Under the pieces are notes generated by a model. That model had not been told where the DNA came from. It made no database searches and saw only the letters and a list, made by a program, of their open reading frames with translations. Source: an uncultured Ruminococcus sp. (GTDB lineage: Bacteria > Bacillota > Clostridia > Oscillospirales > CAG-272). Taken from it: a stretch of 7,504 nt of DNA. Below are positions 1 through 5,186 of the stretch, piece after piece (within the stretch, counting starts at the first letter, position 1; the number at the start of each line of letters is the position of its first letter). Both the position numbers and the translations under genes were made by a program. The stretch is taken from NCBI GenBank assembly GCA_902796505.1, contig CADBPA010000176.1:1-7504 (forward strand). Reading direction: 5' to 3'.

Positions 1-999
1 GCGCATCCCGCGATCCTCGACGCCCTGCTCCGCACCAATCTCGAACCCCAGCCGGGCTACGGCTCGGACGAGTACTCGAAGAGCGCGGCAAAAAAGATCC
101 GCGAAGCCTGCTCCGCGCCGAAGGCGGAGGTCTTTTTCCTCGCCGGAGGAACGCAGACCAATCAGGTCGTCATCGATATGCTGCTTGCGCCCTATGAAGG
201 CGTGATCGCGGCGGAGACCGGGCATATCGCCGCGCACGAAGCCGGCGCGATCGAGCGCGGAGGCCACAAGGTCCTGACGCTTCCGCAGAAGGACGGAAAG
301 ATCTGCGCCGAGGATATCGAGCGGATGATCGAGGCGTTCTATGAGGATGAAAACCACGAACATATGGTCTACCCCGGTATGGTCTATCTCTCCTTCCCGA
401 CCGAGTACGGCACGCTCTACACCAAGCGCGAGCTTTCGGCGATCGCGGCGGTCTGCCACCGGCATCATTACCGCATCCCGCTCTTCATCGACGGCGCGCG
501 GCTCGGCTACGGCCTTGCCAGCCCTGCCTGCGATCTCACGCTTGCCGATATCGCCTCGCTTGCCGACGTGTTCTATATCGGCGGCACGAAGGTCGGCGCA
601 CTCTGCGGTGAAGCGGTGGTCTTTCCGAAGGGAGATCTGCCGAAGGCGAAGATCGCACAGATCAAACAGCACGGCGCACTTCTTGCCAAGGGGCGGCTGC
701 TCGGCGTGCAGTTCGATACCCTCTTCACCGACGGCCTCTATTTTGAAATCGGCCGGCACGCGATGGCGATGGCGGAAAAACTCCGCGCGCTCTTTCTCGA
801 AAAGGGCTACCGTCTCTTCCTCGATTCGCCGACCAACCAGATCTTCGTCGTTCTCGACGACGGAAAGATGCAGGAGCTTGCGGCAAAGGTCTCTTTCGGA
901 TATTGGGAGAAATTCGACGAGCATCGCACGGTCGTCCGCTTTGCGACCTCCTGGTCCACGACCGAGGAAGACCTCGCCGATCTCGCCTCGATTTTGTAA
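1..999 (+). CDS. L-threonine aldolase-type PLP enzyme (5' end cut off by window)
   Basis: Fold-type I PLP enzyme of the threonine aldolase / beta-eliminating lyase family, expected to cleave L-threonine or L-allo-threonine to glycine and acetaldehyde in the cytoplasm. The open frame runs from base 1 (AHPAILDALLRTN...PGYGSDEYS). That opening matches the family N-terminus just after the usual NDYSEG segment, so only about 10-15 codons are missing and the ATG at 178 is internal. Visible landmarks are FLAGGTQTN (cofactor phosphate region), ETGHIAAHEAGAIE, the Asp of FIDGARLGYGL (expected contact to the pyridine nitrogen), and FYIGGTKVGALCGE, whose Lys (bases 589-591) is the expected Schiff-base lysine. 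The 332 visible residues fit a family length near 340. It ends three bases before the next gene, so the two are probably co-transcribed. Substrate preference (threonine, phenylserine or another beta-hydroxy amino acid) cannot be read from sequence. Confidence 0.93.
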   Translation, partial: AHPAILDALLRTNLEPQPGYGSDEYSKSAAKKIREACSAPKAEVFFLAGGTQTNQVVIDMLLAPYEGVIAAETGHIAAHEAGAIERGGHKVLTLPQKDGKICAEDIERMIEAFYEDENHEHMVYPGMVYLSFPTEYGTLYTKRELSAIAAVCHRHHYRIPLFIDGARLGYGLASPACDLTLADIASLADVFYIGGTKVGALCGEAVVFPKGDLPKAKIAQIKQHGALLAKGRLLGVQFDTLFTDGLYFEIGRHAMAMAEKLRALFLEKGYRLFLDSPTNQIFVVLDDGKMQELAAKVSFGYWEKFDEHRTVVRFATSWSTTEEDLADLASIL

Positions 1000-1002
1000 A
1001 AA

Positions 1003-1027
1003 ATGCAAAGAATAGTTGACATATCAT
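1003..1027 (+). repeat. Start-codon-spanning 25-base element, copy 1
   Basis: Twenty of 25 bases match the element at 5160-5184. Both begin ATGCAAA directly after a TAA stop codon (three bases after here, one base there), then share AAT, GTTG and ATAT in the same spacing. Here the element is the first eight codons of the GNAT-ASCH gene (MQRIVDIS). Neither copy has a Shine-Dalgarno sequence. It may be a re-initiation or coupling signal, or chance similarity of AT-rich gene starts. Confidence 0.4.
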
Positions 1028-2097
1028 CCTTTGAAAGATCCGCTCTGTGCACCGAGAGGCTGACGATCCGTCCTTTTCTTGCGGAGGATCTCGACGATTT
1101 TCACGCCTACGCGAAGGTGGACGGCGTGGGGCAGCCGGCAGGCTGGCTTCCGCATCGGGATCTTGACGAAAGCCGGCAGATCCTCGACCGGTTTCTTGAG
1201 CGGCGCCGGGATCTCGCTCTGGTCGAAGGCGGCAGGGTGATCGGCTCGATCGGACTCAAGGAGATCCCCGACGGCTTCACCGAATTTGCGGATCTTTCGG
1301 GCTGCGAGCTGGGCTTTACGCTGGCGAAGGATCGCTGGGGGCAGGGGCTGATGACCGAGGCGGTGCAGGCGGTGATCCGCCGGCTGTTCGACGAAGAAAA
1401 AATCGACGTTCTGCTCTGCGGCCGTTTCGATTTCAACCGCCGCTCGGCGCGCGTTCAGGAAAAATGCGGTTTTGTTCCCTATCGCCGCCTCATGATGACA
1501 AACGCTTACGGCGAGGAGGAGCCGGGGCAGCTGAATCTTCTCCTGCGCGATCCGAAGATCGCCGATACGCTCGCCTTTTCGCATCCCGAAACGCTGATCT
1601 ACGAAGGCTCGGTCGTATCCCCTGAGGAGATGATCGCACTTTATCGCGCGCAGACCGGCGTCTGCCTTCCCTGCGAATGCTGGGCGTTCGGCGACAGCCC
1701 CGACAAGCTCGCCGGCCTTGTGCATCGCGGGATCAAGCGCGCGACCTGCTCGGCGTATCCGCTTTACACCGCGGACGGCGAACCGATCCCGAAGGAGGGC
1801 GACCTCTCGGTCATCGAAAATTCGCAGGGGTACGCCGTCGCGCTGATCCGCACCGACCGGGTGACGGTATGCAGATTTTCCGAGGTCGGCGAGGAATTTG
1901 CCGAAGCCGAAGGCGAAGGCGACCGCTCGCTCGCCTATTGGCGGAAGGTACACCGGGAGTTTTTCACCCGGGAGCTTGCCGAGCGCGGGATGACCTTTGA
2001 CGAGGATCTGACGCTGGTCTGCGAAGAATTCAGCGTTCTCCTCCGCGCGGAGGACTGCAGAGCCGCGAAAAAATCCCGGAAAACGGGTGAAAAGTAA
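1003..2097 (+). CDS. GNAT acetyltransferase-ASCH domain fusion protein
   Basis: Two-domain cytoplasmic protein of 364 residues. Residues about 16-182 are a RimJ/RimL-like GNAT domain: TERLTIRPF is the typical first strand, ELGFTLAKDRWGQGLMTEA carries the acetyl-CoA pyrophosphate loop (WGQG), and FNRRSARVQEKCGF is the usual C-terminal GNAT motif. Residues about 205-350 are an ASCH domain: WAFGDSPDKLAGLVHRGIKR, EGDLSVI and EFAEAEGEGDRSLAYWRKVH are family hallmarks. Lys245, Thr248 and Glu303 align by eye with the Lys21-Thr24-Glu74 triad of E. coli YqfB, an N4-acetylcytidine amidohydrolase. The last 14 residues are a basic tail. No ribosome binding site precedes ATG 1003. No in-frame ATG, GTG or TTG lies between it and TERL, so the start is kept, and translation probably depends on re-initiation after the aldolase stop three bases upstream. 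Domain calls are firm; substrate and reaction are inference. Confidence 0.9.
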   Translation: MQRIVDISSFERSALCTERLTIRPFLAEDLDDFHAYAKVDGVGQPAGWLPHRDLDESRQILDRFLERRRDLALVEGGRVIGSIGLKEIPDGFTEFADLSGCELGFTLAKDRWGQGLMTEAVQAVIRRLFDEEKIDVLLCGRFDFNRRSARVQEKCGFVPYRRLMMTNAYGEEEPGQLNLLLRDPKIADTLAFSHPETLIYEGSVVSPEEMIALYRAQTGVCLPCECWAFGDSPDKLAGLVHRGIKRATCSAYPLYTADGEPIPKEGDLSVIENSQGYAVALIRTDRVTVCRFSEVGEEFAEAEGEGDRSLAYWRKVHREFFTRELAERGMTFDEDLTLVCEEFSVLLRAEDCRAAKKSRKTGEK

Positions 2098-2114
2098 ACT
2101 TTTCTTATCATAAT
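2087..2114 (+). promoter_or_regulatory. Candidate promoter for msrA
   Basis: GTGAAA (2087-2092), a 16-base spacer and CATAAT (2109-2114) could be -35 and -10 boxes. TATCAT (2106-2111) is an alternative -10. The site lies in an AT-rich break after the GNAT-ASCH gene and would put a transcript start about 20 bases before the msrA ATG. The -35 match is weak, so read-through from upstream is also possible. Confidence 0.35.
2089..2104 (+). other. Small inverted repeat across the GNAT-ASCH stop codon
   Basis: GAAAAG (2089-2094) and CTTTTC (2099-2104) are a perfect 6-base inverted repeat around TAAA, which includes the TAA stop. The stem is A-T rich and no T-run follows, so it is at best a weak hairpin and not a convincing terminator. 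Confidence 0.3.
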
Positions 2115-2138
2115 ATATCAAAAAGCAAGGAGATCTTC

Positions 2139-2663
2139 ATGAAAAAGATCGAAGAAGCCTATTTTGCCGGAGGGTGCTTCTGGTGCATGGAAAAGCCCTA
2201 TCACGAGATCCCCGGCGTGATCGGAGCCGAGAGCGGCTACTGCGGCGGCAGCGAGGCGGACGCGCGCTATGAGCTTGTAAAGGCGCAGAAGACCGGTCAC
2301 CGCGAGACCGTCCGCGTCGCTTTCGATCCCGACGAGGTTTCCTTCGAGGAGCTTCTCGCCGTCTATTTTTACAATATCGATCCGTTTGACGACGGCGGGC
2401 AGTTCATCGACCGGGGGCGTTCCTACACCTGCGCGATCTACTATACCGACGAGCGGCAGAAATCCGCGGCGGAGGAGGCGATCGCCAAGATCGGGCGGGA
2501 GACCGGAAAGACGGTCTGCGTTGCGGTCGAGCCGTTTTCCGCCTTCTATTCCGCCGAGGAATACCACCAGAACTACGCCGAAAAGAACGCCGACGCCTAC
2601 CGCGAGGAGAGGATCGCCTCCGGCAGAGAGGCGCGCGGCGAGGAGGAGCGCGTCAAGCTCTGA
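2139..2663 (+). CDS. msrA: Peptide-methionine (S)-S-oxide reductase MsrA
   Basis: Reduces the S-epimer of methionine sulfoxide, protein-bound or free, back to methionine, drawing electrons from thioredoxin; cytoplasmic oxidative-damage repair. The 174-residue protein opens with the signature FAGGCFWCME: Cys13 is the catalytic cysteine, and Cys16 replaces the Gly of E. coli-type GCFWG enzymes, as in many clostridial MsrAs. Further landmarks are SGYCGG, TGHRETVRVAFDP, DPFDDGGQFIDRGRSY and EEYHQNY. DPFD replaces the commoner DPTD. Catalytic position 13 is coded TGC, with no in-frame TGA, so this is not a selenoprotein. The start is set by AAGGAG (2127-2132) six bases before the ATG. After the family core the chain ends in a short Arg/Glu-rich tail. 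The msrC gene follows after 45 bases, very likely in the same operon. Confidence 0.97.
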   Translation: MKKIEEAYFAGGCFWCMEKPYHEIPGVIGAESGYCGGSEADARYELVKAQKTGHRETVRVAFDPDEVSFEELLAVYFYNIDPFDDGGQFIDRGRSYTCAIYYTDERQKSAAEEAIAKIGRETGKTVCVAVEPFSAFYSAEEYHQNYAEKNADAYREERIASGREARGEEERVKL

Positions 2664-2708
2664 CGTGTTCCCGTTCCGCTCTAATCGGCGAAGAAAGGCA
2701 TTTAAAAA

Positions 2709-3170
2709 ATGAAGAAAGAATATGAAACGCTCCTTGCCGAGGCGAAGGCGCTGATCGATCGATCGCTCCCGCTCGTCTCGAATCTCTCGAATCTCTCGGC
2801 TTGTCTCAACCGCATGGGCGGCCTCAACTGGTGCGGCTTCTATCTTGCCCGGAAGAGCGACGATGGAGACGCACTCTTCCTCGGTCCGTTTCAAGGCGAG
2901 GTCGCCTGCACGAAGATCCCCTTCGGCAAAGGCGTCTGCGGAAAGGCGGCGGCGGAAGGACGGTCGATCGTCGTGCCGGACGTTCTCGCGTTCCCCGGAC
3001 ATATCGCCTGCTCTTCCCTCTCGCGCTCGGAGATCGTCGTTCCGATCCTGCGCGGCAGCCGCGTGCTTGCCGTGATCGATATGGACGCGCCGACCTTCTC
3101 GCGTTTTGACGACGAGATCCGCGAGGCGCTGGAAGCGGTCGCCGCGCTCATCGAACCGCTTTTTGACTGA
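2709..3170 (+). CDS. msrC: Free methionine-(R)-sulfoxide reductase (GAF-domain fRMsr)
   Basis: Reduces free L-methionine-(R)-sulfoxide to methionine in the cytoplasm, complementing MsrA, which takes the S form. The 153-residue chain is a single GAF domain with the enzyme's own signatures: SACLNRMGGLNWCGFYL, LGPFQGEVAC, GKGVCGKAA, VPDVLAFPGHIACSS, SEIVVPI and AVIDMD. Cys67, Cys77 and Cys101 have the same spacing (10 and 24) as Cys84, Cys94 and Cys118 of the E. coli enzyme, so all three functional cysteines are kept and a mere ligand-binding GAF role is unlikely. GAAAGG (2693-2698) ten bases before the ATG is an acceptable ribosome binding site. It follows msrA by 45 bases with no promoter-like break between them. 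No msrB is visible in this window, so protein-bound R-sulfoxide would need another gene elsewhere. Confidence 0.95.
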   Translation: MKKEYETLLAEAKALIDRSLPLVSNLSNLSACLNRMGGLNWCGFYLARKSDDGDALFLGPFQGEVACTKIPFGKGVCGKAAAEGRSIVVPDVLAFPGHIACSSLSRSEIVVPILRGSRVLAVIDMDAPTFSRFDDEIREALEAVAALIEPLFD

Positions 3171-3176
3171 AAAAGC
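3158..3176 (+). other. Inverted repeat across the msrC stop codon
   Basis: GCTTTTT (3158-3164) and AAAAAGC (3170-3176) form a perfect 7-base inverted repeat with a five-base loop, spanning the TGA stop of msrC. It is A-T rich and followed by mixed AT sequence, so termination is possible but weak. It overlaps the -35 box of the candidate gtrA promoter. Confidence 0.4.
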
Positions 3177-3192
3177 AAATAATTCTTATCAT
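3163..3192 (+). promoter_or_regulatory. Candidate sigma-A-type promoter for gtrA
   Basis: TTGACT (3163-3168, five of six consensus) and TATCAT (3187-3192, five of six) are 18 bases apart. The -35 box overlaps the last codon and stop of msrC. Transcription would start near 3199, leaving a leader of about 30 bases that contains the AAGGAA ribosome binding site (3215-3220). Confidence 0.55.
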
Positions 3193-3228
3193 TTTTCATC
3201 TTTTATTTTCGATCAAGGAATTTACATT

Positions 3229-3780
3229 ATGCAAAAAACGACGGTCAAAGAAATCTTCCGAGCGATCAAATTTACTCTCATCTCGGTCAGCGCCGGGCTA
3301 GTGGAGATCGGCTCTTTTTCGCTGATGAACGAGATCTTCCGCTGGAACTATTGGGTGTCCTACCTGATCGCCCTCCTGCTCTCGGTCATCTGGAATTTCA
3401 CGATCAACCGCAAATACACCTTCAAGTCGGCGAACAACGTCAGGATCGCGATGCTTCTCGTCCTCGCCTTCTACGCCGTCTTTACCCCGGTCTCCACCGT
3501 CCTCGGCGAGCTTGCCGAGCAAAAGGGGGCGAACGAATATCTCGTCCTCGGCGTGACGATGGCGGCCAATCTCATCACCGAGTTTCTTTTCACCCGCTTC
3601 GTCGTCTACCGCCACTCCTGCGACACCGCGCCCGGCGCGAGAGCCAAAGAGGAGCGCGCCGCAAGATCCTCGGAGGAGAAAGCCTCCGGCGTGAAGTCTG
3701 CCGCGGAGGACTCCGATGAGGACGCGGCGGCGGAGCGCGCGACCGAAGCCGCCGGAGAGGATTTTTCCGAAAAGCATTGA
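3229..3780 (+). CDS. GtrA-family membrane protein with charged C-terminal tail
   Basis: Small integral membrane protein of the GtrA family, members of which are thought to help move lipid-linked sugars across the membrane or support cell-wall glycosylation. The 183 residues contain four predicted helices (about 13-35, 42-60, 72-94, 103-127) and the family hallmark WNFTINRKYTF (residues 55-65) after helix 2. The start is ATG 3229, eight bases after AAGGAA; an upstream in-frame ATG at 3106 lies inside msrC and is rejected. Residues about 131-183 form an extra, probably disordered tail rich in Ala, Glu, Asp, Lys and Ser (AAEDSDEDAAAE), whereas typical GtrA proteins stop near 130. No glycosyltransferase lies next to it, so the partner is unknown. 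Confidence 0.87.
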   Translation: MQKTTVKEIFRAIKFTLISVSAGLVEIGSFSLMNEIFRWNYWVSYLIALLLSVIWNFTINRKYTFKSANNVRIAMLLVLAFYAVFTPVSTVLGELAEQKGANEYLVLGVTMAANLITEFLFTRFVVYRHSCDTAPGARAKEERAARSSEEKASGVKSAAEDSDEDAAAERATEAAGEDFSEKH

Positions 3781-3805
3781 TTTGCGCGCGCGGGTGTGTT
3801 ATAAT
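3777..3805 (+). promoter_or_regulatory. Strong extended -10 promoter for the acyltransferase operon
   Basis: TTGATT (3777-3782) is followed by exactly 17 bases and a perfect TATAAT (3800-3805), preceded by TG one base upstream (TGT-TATAAT, extended -10). The -35 box overlaps the gtrA stop codon TGA (3778-3780). The spacer is unusually GC-rich, with alternating GCGCGCGCG at 3784-3792. The transcript should start near 3812, about 80 bases before the acyltransferase start. Confidence 0.85.
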
Positions 3806-3825
3806 AGAGTAGACTTTTCGCAAAC

Positions 3826-3856
3826 CGGGCGTCTTCTCCGAAGGACGTTCCGCCCG
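3826..3856 (+). promoter_or_regulatory. Leader hairpin in the 5' UTR of the acyltransferase operon
   Basis: CGGGC (3826-3830) pairs with GCCCG (3852-3856). Inside it GTC-TTC (3831-3836) can pair with GAA and GAC (3840-3846, one bulged G) around loop TCC. It is followed by an A-rich stretch and not by T's, so it is not an intrinsic terminator. It may stabilise the leader or bind a regulator; no known riboswitch class was recognised. Confidence 0.4.
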
Positions 3857-3876
3857 AAAAAGACAAACGCAAGACG

Positions 3877-3883
3877 AAAGGAG
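3877..3883 (+). promoter_or_regulatory. Ribosome binding site fixing the acyltransferase start
   Basis: AAAGGAG lies nine bases before ATG 3893. It supports that start over the longer open frame from 3716, whose first 59 codons would overlap gtrA, span the promoter and lie before the expected transcript start. Confidence 0.8.
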
Positions 3884-3892
3884 CGGCGGAGC

Positions 3893-5158
3893 ATGAAAGG
3901 CTGGTCGGATCTCGACAACGCGGCAAAGATCTTTCCCTGCACGAGCAACGAAGAGCGCAGGAATCTCTTCGGGCTGTATTTTTACCTGACCGAGCCGGTC
4001 GATCCCGCGCTTCTCGCGGAGGCGCTGGAGAATACCATCGAACGGTTCAAGGTCTTCAAGGTCCGCCTGCGGACGGGCATTTTCTGGTACTATCTCGAAG
4101 AAAACCGCAGGATGCCGGAGGTCTTTCCCGAAAGCCCCTATCTGCTCTCCCCGATCGAGCCGTACGCAAACAACGGCTATCTCTTCCGGGTGAGCTATTT
4201 TGAAAACAAGATCGGACTGGAAGTCTTTCATTCGCTGACCGACGGCTACGGCGCGATGCAGTTTCTCAAGGCGCTGGTCTATACCTATCTGCGCCTCTGC
4301 GGTCATGAGATCGATCCGGAAGGGCTGATCCGGGGAGAATCCGAGAGCGTATTCGAGGAGTATCAGGACAGTTTCCAGAAGCTTTACGACGCCGGCGTCA
4401 AGGTCGATACAAGCGAGAAGCGCGCCTGCCTCATCAGCGGAACGCGGTATGAGGACGGCTGGCTCGGCGTGATCTGCGGCTCTGTCCCGAAGGACGCCTT
4501 CAAGAAGGTCATCACCGAGTACGACTGTTCCTATACGCAGTTTCTGACCGCGGCGCTCACCTGGTCCGCCGCGCGCGTGCCGCATCTGTTCCGCAAGACG
4601 AAAAAATATCCCTTCCAGGTCTTTATCCCGGTGGACATCCGCAAGCGCTTCGAGACCAAAACGCTGCGCAACTTCTCGATGGTGGTGCGCACCTCGATCC
4701 TGCCGGATCCGAAGGTCTCGTTCGCCGACTGCGTGAAGCTCGTCAAGGAGCAGATCACCGAGGCTTCCAAGGACGAGGCGTTTCTGCCGCGCGTGTACGG
4801 CAATATCCGCAGCGAAAAGATCTTCCTTTTGCGCATCGTTCCGCTCTTTCTCAAAAATATCGTGATGCGCGCGGTCTATAACCGCCTCTCCGAGCGCGCG
4901 AACAGCTTCTGCCTCTCGAATCTCGGCGATCCCGGCATTCCCACCGGGATGCAAAAATATATCGACCGGGTGATCTTCTCCAACGGCGCGACGCATTCCG
5001 CCCCGATCAATATGGGCGTGACCTACTACGGCGGAAAGGTCTATATGACGATGACCTCCGCCATCATGGAGCGCGATCTGCAAAAGCAGTTTTTCCGCCT
5101 GCTGACCGGGCTGGGGCTTCCCGTCACGCTGGAGACCAACGACCTCGAAACCGAGTAA
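3893..5158 (+). CDS. Condensation/CAT-fold acyltransferase (alcohol acetyltransferase-like)
   Basis: Protein of 421 residues resembling the chloramphenicol-acetyltransferase / NRPS-condensation / alcohol O-acetyltransferase superfamily, which moves an acyl group from CoA or a carrier to a hydroxyl or amine. His113 and Asp117-Gly118 in VFHSLTDGYG form the HxxxDG active-site motif; the first His of the classic HHxxxDG is Phe112, but the catalytic second His is present. The N-terminal half fits the donor subdomain (ALENTIERFKVFKVRLR). The second half carries IPVDIRKRF (246-254) and CLSNLGDPGIP (340-350), resembling the paired motifs of this fold. Residues 310-328 (IFLLRIVPLFLKNIVMRAV) are hydrophobic with positive charges and might touch the membrane; no signal peptide or clear transmembrane helix is present. 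The zinc-ribbon membrane protein follows after 24 bases, so joint action is likely. Substrate and donor are unknown. Confidence 0.8.
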   Translation: MKGWSDLDNAAKIFPCTSNEERRNLFGLYFYLTEPVDPALLAEALENTIERFKVFKVRLRTGIFWYYLEENRRMPEVFPESPYLLSPIEPYANNGYLFRVSYFENKIGLEVFHSLTDGYGAMQFLKALVYTYLRLCGHEIDPEGLIRGESESVFEEYQDSFQKLYDAGVKVDTSEKRACLISGTRYEDGWLGVICGSVPKDAFKKVITEYDCSYTQFLTAALTWSAARVPHLFRKTKKYPFQVFIPVDIRKRFETKTLRNFSMVVRTSILPDPKVSFADCVKLVKEQITEASKDEAFLPRVYGNIRSEKIFLLRIVPLFLKNIVMRAVYNRLSERANSFCLSNLGDPGIPTGMQKYIDRVIFSNGATHSAPINMGVTYYGGKVYMTMTSAIMERDLQKQFFRLLTGLGLPVTLETNDLETE

Positions 5159-5159
5159 A

Positions 5160-5186
5160 ATGCAAACAATTGTTGGTATATTATGA
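5160..5186 (+). other. Mini-ORF with start element, copy 2, overlapping the next gene as ATGA
   Basis: ATG 5160 opens eight codons (MQTIVGIL) ending at TGA 5184-5186, which overlaps the ATG of the next gene (5183-5185). Bases 5160-5184 match 1003-1027 in 20 of 25 positions, and the peptide resembles the GNAT-ASCH N-terminus MQRIVDIS. AACAATTGTT (5165-5174) is a perfect palindrome inside it. There is no Shine-Dalgarno sequence before either ATG. A termination-reinitiation relay from the acyltransferase stop (5156-5158) to the membrane-protein start is a reasonable reading; expression of the peptide is unproven. Confidence 0.4.

Noticed and set aside
1016..1027. TTGACA and TATCAT as a promoter for the GNAT-ASCH gene
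   Set aside because: The boxes overlap each other's spacing (no 16-18 base gap), and no in-frame ATG, GTG or TTG lies between them and the conserved TERLTIRPF segment.
1024..2121. A 365-codon minus-strand frame opposite the GNAT-ASCH gene, and the 2118-3002 frame opposite msrA/msrC
   Set aside because: Both are antisense shadows of well-recognised genes and show no domain of their own.
2139..2663. Possible selenocysteine MsrA, known in some Clostridia
   Set aside because: The catalytic residue is encoded by TGC and no in-frame TGA occurs before the stop.
2753..2765. GATCGATCGATCG run in msrC
   Set aside because: It falls in ordinary codons for an Ile-Asp-Arg-Ser segment in a genome that favours ATC and GAT. 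Nothing indicates a regulatory role.
3716..3892. Longer start for the acyltransferase
   Set aside because: It would overlap gtrA by 65 bases and translate across the promoter and leader. The ribosome binding site at 3877-3883 supports ATG 3893.
5177..5184. TATATT/TATTAT as a -10 box for the membrane-protein gene
   Set aside because: It overlaps the required ATG, so the transcript would start after the first ribbon codons, and there is no -35 box.
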